From Bifidobacterium criceti (GTDB lineage: Bacteria; Actinomycetota; Actinomycetes; Actinomycetales; Bifidobacteriaceae), in contig NZ_MVOH01000009.1 of NCBI RefSeq assembly GCF_002286935.1, positions 1-48,151 on the forward strand: a DNA stretch of 48,151 bases. The letters are read 5' to 3'. Every line of letters begins with the position of its first letter. The first letter of the stretch is position 1. Below, one piece after another: positions 25,947-34,704 of this stretch. The notes below the pieces were generated by a model. It saw only the letters and a list, made by a program, of their open reading frames with translations. It did no database searches and had not been told where the DNA came from. Position numbers and translations under genes: made by a program.

Positions 25947-26369
25947 GTGAATCAAACGGCATCTGATAACGCTGAGGAGTTCGGCTTCCGCGCGGGGGAC
26001 CTGGTCCAGGAATGGCTCTGGGACGACGATGTGGATGATACGATCCGCGAGAAAATCGAGACGTTGACCGGTGAGGAACTGGCGGACGAGGAATACGGTT
26101 CCGCAGTGGACGGCGCGGTCATCTGGTGGCGCGACGGCGACGACGAGGACGGCCTGTCCGACACGATCATGGACGCATACGCCGTGCTCGGCCAGGATGG
26201 GCCGCTGTGGGTGCTCACGCCGAAACCGGGCCGCGAAGGGGCGCCGGGGTCGAATACCGTGCAGAACGCGGCGAAGACGGCCGGCATGAACGCGTCGACG
26301 CCGCTCACTGTAAGCGACGATTGGAACGGCATCCGTCTGCGCGCGTTCGGGAAAAGCTCGAACCGCTGA
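25947..26369 (+). CDS. DUF3052 family protein
   Basis: Predicted 140-residue acidic protein of the actinobacterial DUF3052 family. Typical segments are GFRAGDLVQEWLWDDDVDD, TGEELADEEYGSAVDGAVIW and LWVLTPKPGREG. The function is unknown. The GTG at 25947 is preferred because it starts just before family-like sequence and TATATT lies 7 nt upstream. The upstream ATG (25917) would add ten unrelated residues and would lie 5' of that promoter element. It sits 61 nt after the Lon-like protease gene and is followed by a strong hairpin. Confidence 0.85.
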   Translation: MNQTASDNAEEFGFRAGDLVQEWLWDDDVDDTIREKIETLTGEELADEEYGSAVDGAVIWWRDGDDEDGLSDTIMDAYAVLGQDGPLWVLTPKPGREGAPGSNTVQNAAKTAGMNASTPLTVSDDWNGIRLRAFGKSSNR

Positions 26370-26371
26370 AC

Positions 26372-26416
26372 ATATGACTGCCGCCGCAGGCCTTGGGCCT
26401 GCGGCGGCAGTCATAT
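26372..26416. terminator. 21-bp perfect hairpin between convergent genes
   Basis: Perfect inverted repeat 26372-26392 / 26396-26416 with a 3-nt loop. The outer part is ATATGAC/GTCATAT, as in the hairpin at 13682-13730; the GC-rich core differs. It begins 2 nt after the DUF3052 stop and serves both convergent genes. Confidence 0.85.
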
Positions 26417-26439
26417 AGGCATGTCAGACAAACGGCGTG

Positions 26440-26934
26440 TCACAACAGACATGCGCACAATTGCATCATGACGGCGCAGATGAACACGATCGTCATCGCG
26501 AAGGTCTTCGGGAACCGTTCACGCAGGATCGCAAACGCGATCGCGACACCGAACGCGAGCGCAATGAGCCCGAGCGTGACCCAGCGGATGACGGCGTGCG
26601 TGGGGTCGATGACGCCGAACAACGTGAGCATGACCGGGATGAGCATGCCCGCGGACAGGACGAGCATGACGAGCGCGGTGACCGTGTCCGCGCGCATGAG
26701 CGCGGGGGAGCGGCGGGGATGCCGCGCAAGCTCGTCGTCAAGCCGTTTCGTGAGCTCGTTGATGCGGCGTTCGTCGTCGATCGCGCGCCAATGCGACTCC
26801 TGCTCGACGCGTTCGAGCTCGATGCCGAGCGCATCGATGCGCTCGTTGAGCTCGTCCTCGCGCCGTGAGGATGCAGGGATGAGTGATTGCAAGGTCTTCA
26901 ACGGATTCGCGAGCATGTCCAACGGAGCGTTCAT
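26440..26934 (-). CDS. Small membrane protein with N-terminal coiled coil
   Basis: Predicted 164-residue protein of unknown function. Residues about 23-70 are charged with heptad-like Leu/Ile spacing (DELNERIDALGIELERVEQE and following), suggesting a coiled coil. Two or three hydrophobic helices follow, around TALVMLVLSAGMLIPVMLTL, WVTLGLIALAFGVAIAFAIL and TFAMTIVFICAVMMQLCACL. ATG 26934 has GGAG close upstream and a perfect TATAAT 8 nt upstream (26943-26948), so its mRNA may have almost no leader. I do not recognise a family. Confidence 0.65.
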   Translation of the reverse strand: MNAPLDMLANPLKTLQSLIPASSRREDELNERIDALGIELERVEQESHWRAIDDERRINELTKRLDDELARHPRRSPALMRADTVTALVMLVLSAGMLIPVMLTLFGVIDPTHAVIRWVTLGLIALAFGVAIAFAILRERFPKTFAMTIVFICAVMMQLCACLL

Positions 26935-27019
26935 GGCTCCCGATTATATGAAGCGCCGGCGGGTCGCGTGGACGATACCTCGCACAGCTGAGAGGGGCGG
27001 CGTGGAAGCGGCCGTGACG

Positions 27020-27094
<75 letters not shown>

Positions 27095-27231
27095 GCAGGG
27101 AACCACTGTACAACGACGTGCGAAGAAGCGCGCGGCGCCGTGTCGCGCCGCACATCCAATCCACACCGTCGTGCGCGCGTCTCAAACATCACGTAATCTA
27201 GCACTGTACGAAATCGCGAGGAGGACAGACG

Positions 27232-28842
27232 ATGGCTCAGCAACGTGAAGCCACGGGCGGCACGGCGAATATCGAGCGTGTCGGCAAACGCAGGAAGGGA
27301 TACGACGTACGCCAAGTGGACGCGTTCCTCGAGCAGGCGCATGCGCTCTACGAGCAGGATGGCGTCGAACTCAAGCGCAGCGACATTCAGGATGCGTCGT
27401 TCGACATCGTCAAAGGCGGCTATTCGATCCCGCAGGTCGACGCGACGCTCGAACGCCTTGAGCAGGCTGTGAGCGACAAGGACACGTCCTATGAAATCGC
27501 GGAACTCGGCCGCGTCGCATGGAAGGCGCAGGTCGAGGCGCTCTACCGCCAGCTTGACGCGCACGCGTCGCGCGCGGACGGCGAACGCTTCGCTCCGGGC
27601 GCGCCGAAGCAACCGTCCTATGACCGCAAACAAGTGGACCGTCTCATCGACCGCATCATGGACAAGGCGGAGGACGAACTCGACCGTAGCAGTTCGGGGG
27701 TGGACACCGAGAGCGCCGACGACGACACGAAACTGACGTCGCAGTATGTCTCCGACGTCATGTTCACGCAGCGCAAAGGCAAGCGCGGCTATGACGAACG
27801 TCAGGTCGATTACTATCTCAACGCGTGCGTCGACCTGCTCGGACGCCTCGAGTCCTATGCGCGCGTCTCCACCTACGCGCAACACAAGCCGAATGCGCGC
27901 GCGGCCGCGCAGGACGGCGCACCCGCCGTCGCGCCGCTCATCCCCGAGCATGCAGCGGTGCCCCGTCCATCGGCGCCCCCGGTGACGGAACCGGTCGTGA
28001 CCCCACCATCGTTCGCGCCCGACCAGTCCTTCGACGAGCTTCACAAGGCCGAACAGGCGATCTTCACCCCTGCCGCGCCGACGGCGTCGCCTGTCATGCC
28101 GGCGTCGGCGTCGGTCTCCTCATCGGTCCCGGTGAGCGACGACGTCGCGGCGGCCGCGGCCGCCGCGGGCGCCCAGGTGGCGACGGACGCATCGCGCACG
28201 GACGCCGCCGATGCGACACGGCGGGACACGACGGTGACACAGGCGTTCACGTTGCCGGCCGTCCACGACGCGCAGGCGCATGACACGGGATCGCCCGTCG
28301 CGCGCGCGCAGACGCTTTCCGACATCAAACCGATCACGCCCGCGCCTCGTACGATACCGGAACACGAACGTGCAACGCCGACGCCACCAGCCGTCGCCGA
28401 CGACCTCAACGCCGTGCCGACCGTGACGGCCGTGAGCGACGAGACGACGATCACGTTCGACGAACCGCGCCAGCCGGACCTCGATTCGCCGTCGCTCGCC
28501 GCGCTTGCCTCGCTCGCGAAGCACACCGGAACGCTCCCCGAACAACCCGAACCGGTGCCGTCGACATCATCGGCGGGCCTTTCGGTGCCGCAGCTCGCGA
28601 ACGTCACGATTCCCGACCTTCCTGTGCGTCGTCCGATCGACGCGGCGTCCACGCAGGCCGCCCAGCAGCCGCAAGGGGCCGGCTCGGACGATGCGAAGGG
28701 TGGCGCCGCGCACGACGGCGGCACGAGCTTCGTGCCGCCGGACACGATGAGCATCGAGATACCGGACCTCGAATTCCCGACATTCTCCGCCGATGCGCCG
28801 CTCATCGTCGATGGCAAGCCGAATCCGGAGCACGAGCGCTGA
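27232..28842 (+). CDS. DivIVA-domain-repeat protein
   Basis: Predicted 536-residue protein with four copies of the short DivIVA-type motif G-Y-x-x-x-Q-V-D: residues 23-30 (GYDVRQVD), 63-70 (GYSIPQVD), 129-136 (SYDRKQVD) and 187-194 (GYDERQVD). The last 320 residues are Pro/Ala/Thr/Asp-rich and probably disordered. DivIVA-like proteins recruit cell-envelope machinery to poles or septa; the motif-repeat form with a long tail is seen in actinobacteria, and its role is not established here. SD GAGGAGG precedes ATG 27232. Its stop is separated from the dxr start by 1 nt, so it is co-translated with isoprenoid genes. Confidence 0.8.
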   Translation: MAQQREATGGTANIERVGKRRKGYDVRQVDAFLEQAHALYEQDGVELKRSDIQDASFDIVKGGYSIPQVDATLERLEQAVSDKDTSYEIAELGRVAWKAQVEALYRQLDAHASRADGERFAPGAPKQPSYDRKQVDRLIDRIMDKAEDELDRSSSGVDTESADDDTKLTSQYVSDVMFTQRKGKRGYDERQVDYYLNACVDLLGRLESYARVSTYAQHKPNARAAAQDGAPAVAPLIPEHAAVPRPSAPPVTEPVVTPPSFAPDQSFDELHKAEQAIFTPAAPTASPVMPASASVSSSVPVSDDVAAAAAAAGAQVATDASRTDAADATRRDTTVTQAFTLPAVHDAQAHDTGSPVARAQTLSDIKPITPAPRTIPEHERATPTPPAVADDLNAVPTVTAVSDETTITFDEPRQPDLDSPSLAALASLAKHTGTLPEQPEPVPSTSSAGLSVPQLANVTIPDLPVRRPIDAASTQAAQQPQGAGSDDAKGGAAHDGGTSFVPPDTMSIEIPDLEFPTFSADAPLIVDGKPNPEHER

Positions 28843-28843
28843 C

Positions 28844-30028
28844 ATGGAGCATCAGACCGTAGTCATCCTCGGGTCGACCGGATCGATCGGCACCCAGGCA
28901 CTCGATGTCATTTCGCGCCACACCGACCGTTTCACGGTGAGCGGCCTCGCCGCGGGAGGCGCGCATGTGCGGCTGCTCGCCGAACAGGCCGTGCGCTTCC
29001 ACGTCCCGGAAGTCGTCGTCGCCGACCCGGACGCCGCGTCGCCGCTGCGTGAGGCGCTCGACGCACGGGGTGCACAAAGTGTACGCATCCGCGTCGGCCA
29101 CGACGAAATCAACGCGGTTGCCGCATCCGGCGCGAACGTCGTGCTCAACGGCATCACCGGGTCGATCGGCCTTGAACCGTCGATCGCGGCGCTCCAAGCC
29201 GGTTCGCAGCTCGCGCTCGCGAACAAGGAGTCCGTCGTCGCGGGCGGCCACCTGCTGTTCGACGCGCAAGTGCGCGACGAACAGATCAACCCGGTCGATT
29301 CCGAGCATTCGGCGATCTGGCAGTCGCTACGCGCCGGCACACACGCCGAGGTCTCGAAACTCGTCGTGACCGCGTCCGGCGGCCCGTTCCGCGGAAGGAC
29401 ACGTGAACGGATGCGGGACATCACGCCCGAACAGGCACTCAACCACCCCACATGGCATATGGGTCCGGTCGTCACGATCAACTCGTCGACGCTCATGAAC
29501 AAGGGTCTCGAGGTCATCGAGGCGAGCCGCCTGTTCGCGATCCCACCCGAACGGATCGACGTGACCGTCCACCCGCAGTCGATCGTCCATTCGATGGTCG
29601 AATTCCGTGACGGTGCGACGATCTGCCAGGCCTCGCCGCCCGACATGCGCCTGCCGATCGCGCTCGGCCTGTCCGCGCCCGACCGGCTCGGCGACGTCGC
29701 CGCCGCATGCGATTGGCACACGGCGGCCACTTGGACCTTCGAGCCGCTCGACAACAAGGCGTTCCCGGCCGTCGACCTCGCACGCCACTGCCTCAACGCG
29801 TCCGAGAAACACACGGCCGTGCTCAACGCGGCGAACGAGCAGGCCGTCCACGCGTTCCTCGACCACCGTCTGCCGTACCTCGGCATCGTCGACACCGTCG
29901 CACGTGTGCTCGATGACATGGACGGCGAACTGCGCGCCGAACCGCGCTTCGCATCGGTCGCCGACGTCGAGGCATGCGAGCACGAGGCGCGCGCCCGCGC
30001 CGACGCGATCATCGCACGGGCCCGGTAG
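28844..30028 (+). CDS. dxr: 1-deoxy-D-xylulose 5-phosphate reductoisomerase
   Basis: Predicted 394-residue NADPH-dependent enzyme of the MEP isoprenoid pathway, converting DXP to MEP. The Rossmann motif is ILGSTGSIGTQALDV; the catalytic region shows ANKESVVAGG and the metal-binding DSEHSAIWQSL; ASGGPFRGR and HPTWHMGPVVTINSSTLMNKG follow. ATG 28844 is 1 nt after the preceding stop with no strong SD, suggesting coupling. Length is typical. Confidence 0.96.
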   Translation: MEHQTVVILGSTGSIGTQALDVISRHTDRFTVSGLAAGGAHVRLLAEQAVRFHVPEVVVADPDAASPLREALDARGAQSVRIRVGHDEINAVAASGANVVLNGITGSIGLEPSIAALQAGSQLALANKESVVAGGHLLFDAQVRDEQINPVDSEHSAIWQSLRAGTHAEVSKLVVTASGGPFRGRTRERMRDITPEQALNHPTWHMGPVVTINSSTLMNKGLEVIEASRLFAIPPERIDVTVHPQSIVHSMVEFRDGATICQASPPDMRLPIALGLSAPDRLGDVAAACDWHTAATWTFEPLDNKAFPAVDLARHCLNASEKHTAVLNAANEQAVHAFLDHRLPYLGIVDTVARVLDDMDGELRAEPRFASVADVEACEHEARARADAIIARAR

Positions 30029-30120
30029 CGTATTGCCGGGTTCGCGCCCATGCGCGCTGGTGTATCCTGTGATGCATCCCAGTGGGGATGTCCGATGAAC
30101 GAATGGATGGATGAACACAG

Positions 30121-31323
30121 ATGGACAAACCGTTCCGTAAGACAGGCGAACAGTCGATCAGCGAAAGCCCGCTGCATACACGGCGCAAGTCCCGACGCAT
30201 CATGGTCGGGCCTGTCCCTGTCGGGGGCGGGGCACCGGTCTCGGTGCAGTCGATGACGAACACGAAGACGGCGGACGTCGGTGCGACGCTCCAGCAGATC
30301 GCGGAACTGACGGCCGCCGGATGCGACATCGTCCGCGTTGCCGTGCCGACGCAGGACGACGCCGACGCGTTGCCGAAGATCGTCGCGAAATCGCCGATCC
30401 CGGTCATCGCCGACATCCATTTCCAAAGCAACTACGTCTTCGAGGCGATCGACGCCGGTTGCGCGGCCGTGCGTGTCAACCCCGGCAACATCCGCAAATT
30501 CGACGAGGTCGGCCCCGCGATATGCCAGGCGGCGACCGATGCCGGCATCTCGCTGCGCATCGGCGTGAACGCGGGGTCGCTCGACAAGCGGCTCTACGAA
30601 CAGTATGGCGGGCCGACGCCCGAGGCGCTCGTCGCCTCCGCGATGAAGGAGGCGCGCATGTTCGAGGACGTCGGCTTCCATGATTTCAAGATCTCGGTCA
30701 AACACCACGACCCGGTCACGATGGTCGAGACCTACCGCCTGCTCGCCAGACAAGGCGACTGGCCGCTGCATCTGGGCGTGACTGAGGCGGGCCCGGCATG
30801 GCAGGGCACGATCAAATCGTGCCTCGCGTTCGGCGCGCTGCTCGCCGAAGGCATCGGCGACACGATCCGCGTCTCGCTTTCCGCCCCTCCCGTCGAAGAG
30901 GTCAAGGTCGGTTGCAAGATCCTCGAATACCTCGGATTGCGCGCGCGCAAATTCGACATCATCAGCTGCCCGAGCTGCGGACGCGCGCAAGTCGACGTCA
31001 TCCGACTCGCGAACGCCGTGACCGAAGGCCTCAAAGGCGTCACGGCACCGATTCGCGTCGCCGTCATGGGCTGCATCGTCAACGGACCCGGAGAGGCGCG
31101 CGAAGCGGACCTCGGTGTCGCATCCGGCAACGGTAAAGGACAGATCTTCATCAAAGGCAAGGTCATCGAGACGGTCCCCGAGGACCGCATCGTCGAGACC
31201 CTGCTCAAGCACGCGGACGCGATCGCCGCGCAGATGCAATCCGATGGCGTCGACACGGCGACGGCGACGGGACCCGTCGTCATCCCCGTCGTCGGCGGGA
31301 CGCACGGCGAACGGCGCGAGTGA
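30121..31323 (+). CDS. ispG: 4-hydroxy-3-methylbut-2-en-1-yl diphosphate synthase (flavodoxin)
   Basis: Predicted 400-residue [4Fe-4S] enzyme of the MEP pathway (GcpE), turning MEcPP into HMBPP. The N-terminal TIM-barrel half begins [20 protein letters not shown]. The Fe-S cysteines are in [12 protein letters not shown] and [14 protein letters not shown] 30121 lies 92 nt after dxr; the SD is weak (GGATGAAC). The GTG start of the next gene overlaps its stop codon. Confidence 0.96.
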   Translation: MDKPFRKTGEQSISESPLHTRRKSRRIMVGPVPVGGGAPVSVQSMTNTKTADVGATLQQIAELTAAGCDIVRVAVPTQDDADALPKIVAKSPIPVIADIHFQSNYVFEAIDAGCAAVRVNPGNIRKFDEVGPAICQAATDAGISLRIGVNAGSLDKRLYEQYGGPTPEALVASAMKEARMFEDVGFHDFKISVKHHDPVTMVETYRLLARQGDWPLHLGVTEAGPAWQGTIKSCLAFGALLAEGIGDTIRVSLSAPPVEEVKVGCKILEYLGLRARKFDIISCPSCGRAQVDVIRLANAVTEGLKGVTAPIRVAVMGCIVNGPGEAREADLGVASGNGKGQIFIKGKVIETVPEDRIVETLLKHADAIAAQMQSDGVDTATATGPVVIPVVGGTHGERRE

Positions 31324-33035
31324 GCGGGAAGGACGGTGACGTGACGGGCACGGACGGGCGGGCGGACACGCAGGAACAGCGCAAGGCGGGATTCAGCCGC
31401 ACGAAGCGCATCATGATCACGTTGCCGATATTCATCATCCTCCTCGGCATCCTCGTGACGATATCGAACTACACGCGCATATCGGCCGAGAAGACGCCGA
31501 CGGCGATGAGTTTCGCGACGCTCACACCCGATACGGCCGTGACATTCGACACGAAGGACAAGCTGCCGAAGACGGGCACCTACAAGGTCAAGCACCACTA
31601 TCTCACGATTGACGCGAAACGTCCGTCGACGGGGGAGATCCAGAAGATCAACGTCCTCGTGCGCGAACCGGAAGACGCACCGGCGAAAGGGCTGCCGGGC
31701 ATGGTCTTCATGCATGGCGCCGGCTACGGCACATGCGACAACTCGTTCGGCGACATCGCGACAAGCATGTCCTCGGCCGGTTTCGTCACAGCGGTCCTCG
31801 ACAAGCCCGTCTGGTCGACGACCGACCTCGACCGCGACTATCCGGGGTCGGCCGTCATCTACGACGAGGTCGTCGACATCCTGCGCGGCATGGACAATGT
31901 CGACGAAAGCAACGTCGGCATCTATGCGACGAGCGAAGCCACATGGATATCGTCGTACCTCCTCGACATCGACAAGGACATCGCATTCCAGATCCTGCTG
32001 TCGCCGATGGTGTTCTCTCCGCGGCATTCGCTCGCGTTCCTCGCCGTGCAGAACTTCGCGCTCGCCGGATCGAACGACGGCTACCAGTCGATCGTACGGC
32101 GTGTGTTCTCAGTCGACCTCGCGATGTTCGGCCTTGACAACATGGACCTGCACACGTCGACGCCGAAGGCGTTCTCGATACCGACGATGGTCGCGTACGG
32201 TTCGAAGGATGTCATGACGGCGCAAGTGCAGGGGTTCAAGGAGATTCTCGCGCTCGCGCACAAAGCGGGCAACTGGAACGTCTCGCTGCGCAGCTACCCG
32301 ATCGCGAACCATGTGCTGCGCCTCGGCGACGAATCGATGAGCGGCACGCCGTTCGCGGACGACTATGCCAACGATATGGTCACATGGGCCACCGGCACCG
32401 CGCGCGGACTCACCCAGACGAGCGAACGCATCGCCGGGACGCCGCTCTACCAGTCGATCCCGGTGCCGCTCTCGCTGCATGGGCATCCCGTCATGACCGT
32501 GTACGGCGTCGTCGTGCTCGCGCTCATGGCCATCATGATGCTCGTATCGCTCATCGTCTCGATCGTCGCGCTCATCATCCACATCCGCAACCGGCGCAAA
32601 GGCCTCGGGCCGGCGCTCGGCTTCCGTGAACGCTTTGGCGGCGCGCTCCTTGTGCTCACGCTCGCGACGATCGTCGCGCTCCTTGTGTTCCTCGGCGGCT
32701 TCGGAGAGGTCGTCATCGCCGTCGTGCATCTCGCATGGGGAAGCGCACCGCCCGACGACAACGGCATGATGTACTGGAGCTGGCCGTTCATCCAGGTGCT
32801 GTGCATCGTGCTGCTGTGGGCGTGGGCGCGCGTGTTCACCGGCATGATCGAATCGCTCTCCGTGCGCGGCGTGCTTCAATGGCCGATGCGGCGTGGCGCG
32901 CTCAGGCAGATCACGCGCGGCGAGCAGCCGGTCGTCGCGACGAAGCGCCTGGGGCGCGTGCTGTTCTGGACCGTTTCGTTCACAATGATGCTCATCCTGC
33001 TGAGCTTCTCGTTCTGGGGGCTCTTCCTGTTCTGA
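31320..33035 (+). CDS. Membrane-anchored alpha/beta-hydrolase-like protein of unknown function
   Basis: Predicted 571-residue protein. One N-terminal helix (about 31-49) is followed by a roughly 340-residue extracytoplasmic domain and four C-terminal helices (about 393-420, 440-462, 488-508, 546-569). The soluble domain looks like an alpha/beta hydrolase: HGAG (132-135) as oxyanion loop, ATSEA with Ser205 where G-x-S-x-G is expected, GSKD with Asp297, and NHVLRL with His331. The elbow glycines are missing, so activity is uncertain. The proposed GTG start at 31320 overlaps the ispG stop (GTGA). Its place between ispG and recO/uppS hints at an envelope or lipid role; this is inference. Confidence 0.7.
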   Translation: MSGKDGDVTGTDGRADTQEQRKAGFSRTKRIMITLPIFIILLGILVTISNYTRISAEKTPTAMSFATLTPDTAVTFDTKDKLPKTGTYKVKHHYLTIDAKRPSTGEIQKINVLVREPEDAPAKGLPGMVFMHGAGYGTCDNSFGDIATSMSSAGFVTAVLDKPVWSTTDLDRDYPGSAVIYDEVVDILRGMDNVDESNVGIYATSEATWISSYLLDIDKDIAFQILLSPMVFSPRHSLAFLAVQNFALAGSNDGYQSIVRRVFSVDLAMFGLDNMDLHTSTPKAFSIPTMVAYGSKDVMTAQVQGFKEILALAHKAGNWNVSLRSYPIANHVLRLGDESMSGTPFADDYANDMVTWATGTARGLTQTSERIAGTPLYQSIPVPLSLHGHPVMTVYGVVVLALMAIMMLVSLIVSIVALIIHIRNRRKGLGPALGFRERFGGALLVLTLATIVALLVFLGGFGEVVIAVVHLAWGSAPPDDNGMMYWSWPFIQVLCIVLLWAWARVFTGMIESLSVRGVLQWPMRRGALRQITRGEQPVVATKRLGRVLFWTVSFTMMLILLSFSFWGLFLF

Positions 33036-33117
33036 TCCGGCCTCCGGTCCGGCTTGTGCCACGCGCGGTCTGCCCGCTGCGGGGCACAGGACGGGCCGCA
33101 TCCCGAGAGGAGGCGCG

Positions 33118-33837
33118 ATGGCGCTCTACCGCGATGAGGGCGTCGTGCTCACGACGACGAAGCTTGGCGAAGCCGACCGCATCATCACATTGTTCACCCG
33201 TGACCATGGCAAGGTGCGTGCCGTCGCGAAAGGCGTACGGCGCACGAAATCACGCTTCGGAGGCCGTGTCGAACCGTTCATGCGCGTCGACCTGCTGTTG
33301 GGCGAGGGACGTACATTCGACACGATATCCCAGGCCGAATCAATCGCCGCGTACGCGGGGGCGATAAGCGGCGACTACGAGGCGTACCGTGCGGCGAACG
33401 TCATCGTCGAAACGCTCAACGACCTCGTCACAAGCGAACATGAGCCTGCGGGCGCGCAGTACCGGCTCCTCGTCGGCGCGCTCAACGCGCTCGTGCAGCA
33501 TAGGCACGACGCGCGGATGATCGCCGAATCCTATGTGCTGCGCGCGCTCGCGCTCGCCGGATGGCGCGAGCGCCTCGGCTCATGCGTCGTCTGCGGCCGC
33601 ACCGACGACCTCACGCATATCTCCGCGCCGGCGGGAGGCGTCATGTGTCTCACCGACCATACGCCCGAGGCGAAACCGATCGGCGCCCTCGCACTTACGC
33701 AGCTGCGCGCGCTCGCGGAAGGCGATTGGGCGGTGCTCGACGGCGCCGAGCCGGATCCACATGCCGCGCGCGCCGTCGAGGAATGGGCGCGCTACTATCT
33801 TGAGCGGCCGGTTCGTTCGATGCGGTTGCTAGATTGA
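33118..33837 (+). CDS. recO: DNA repair protein RecO
   Basis: Predicted 239-residue recombination mediator that loads RecA with RecF/RecR. The OB-fold N-terminus begins ALYRDEGVVLTTTKLGEADRI and continues TLFTRDHGKVRAVAKGVRR. The zinc-finger-like part holds CVVCGRTDDLTHISAPAGGVMC. ATG 33118 follows GAGAGGAGG. Its last codons contain the -10 element proposed for uppS. Confidence 0.94.
   Translation: MALYRDEGVVLTTTKLGEADRIITLFTRDHGKVRAVAKGVRRTKSRFGGRVEPFMRVDLLLGEGRTFDTISQAESIAAYAGAISGDYEAYRAANVIVETLNDLVTSEHEPAGAQYRLLVGALNALVQHRHDARMIAESYVLRALALAGWRERLGSCVVCGRTDDLTHISAPAGGVMCLTDHTPEAKPIGALALTQLRALAEGDWAVLDGAEPDPHAARAVEEWARYYLERPVRSMRLLD
33830..33835 (+). promoter_or_regulatory. Putative -10 of a leaderless uppS transcript
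   Basis: TAGATT, inside the last recO codons, is followed by GAACCCT (7 nt) and ATG 33843. This would let uppS be expressed separately from the recO operon. Confidence 0.45.
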
Positions 33838-33842
33838 ACCCT

Positions 33843-34637
33843 ATGGCTTTTGATTCCGTCGATTACACATCGTTGAGCGTCCCGGCGGCGCCGTTTTCCG
33901 ACCCCGCGATCGTGCCGCATTTCCCGAAGAACAAAGTGCCGCGCCATGTCGGCGTCATCATGGATGGCAACGGCAGGTGGGCGCAGCAGCGCGGCCTCAT
34001 CCGCACCGAGGGGCATCAGGCGGCCGAGCCGGTCGTCTTCGACACGATCGCCGGCGCAATCGAGGCCGGCGTGCGGTACTTGAGCCTGTATACGTTCTCG
34101 ACCGAGAACTGGAAGCGTTCACCGCAGGAAGTGCGCTTCCTGATGGGCTTCTCGCGTGACATCATCCACCGCCGTGTCGCGCAGATGGACGAATGGGGCG
34201 TGCGTGTGCGCTGGTCGGGACGCCGCCCGAAGCTGTGGAAATCAGTCATCGACGAACTCGAAATCGCGATGGAACGCACGAAACACAACAATGTCATCGA
34301 CGTCGTGTTCTGCATCAATTACGGCGGCCGCGCGGAGATCGCGGACGCGTGCGCCGCGATCGCGCGCGAGGTGCGCGACGGACGCATCAAAGGCGACCGC
34401 GTCACTGAGAAGATGATCGCCGAACATCTGTACAATCCCGACATCCCAGACTGCGACCTTGTCATCCGCACGTCGGGCGAGCAGCGTACGAGCAACTTCC
34501 TGCCGTGGGAGGCCGCGTACGCCGAACTTGATTTCGTCCCCGAACTCTTCCCCGACTGCGGCCGTGATGTGCTGTGGGGGTCGATCGACCGCTATATCCA
34601 CCGTGACCGCCGCTTCGGCGGTGTCAAGCAGCAGTGA
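33843..34637 (+). CDS. uppS: Undecaprenyl diphosphate synthase (isoprenyl transferase)
   Basis: Predicted 264-residue cis-prenyltransferase producing the long-chain isoprenoid carrier for peptidoglycan. Diagnostic motifs are HVGVIMDGNGRWA, LSLYTFSTENWKR, FCINYGGRAEI and LVIRTSGEQRTSNFLPW. The chain-length class (C50 versus C55) is not decided here. ATG 33843 is preferred over an ATG 9 nt upstream, which overlaps the recO stop, because of the -10/7-nt pattern. It follows recO and, with dxr and ispG upstream, gives an isoprenoid cluster. A long hairpin follows. Confidence 0.95.
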   Translation: MAFDSVDYTSLSVPAAPFSDPAIVPHFPKNKVPRHVGVIMDGNGRWAQQRGLIRTEGHQAAEPVVFDTIAGAIEAGVRYLSLYTFSTENWKRSPQEVRFLMGFSRDIIHRRVAQMDEWGVRVRWSGRRPKLWKSVIDELEIAMERTKHNNVIDVVFCINYGGRAEIADACAAIAREVRDGRIKGDRVTEKMIAEHLYNPDIPDCDLVIRTSGEQRTSNFLPWEAAYAELDFVPELFPDCGRDVLWGSIDRYIHRDRRFGGVKQQ

Positions 34638-34650
34638 ACAGGACCGTGTC

Positions 34651-34704
34651 CTGATATGCATCGCGCGCACCGCAATCGATTGTGGTGCGCGCGATGCATA
34701 TCAG
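34651..34704. terminator. 21-bp perfect hairpin between convergent genes
   Basis: Perfect inverted repeat 34651-34671 / 34684-34704 with a 12-nt loop. It has an AT-containing base (CTGATATGCAT) and a GC-rich tip. It overlaps the stop codon of the convergent nucleoside hydrolase gene and ends uppS. Confidence 0.85.

Noticed and set aside
28852..31305. Very long open frame (about 817 codons) on the minus strand opposite dxr and ispG
   Set aside because: It is a shadow of the GC-biased codons of two unmistakable plus-strand enzymes, is Arg/Asp/Ala-rich without domains, and has no SD or promoter.
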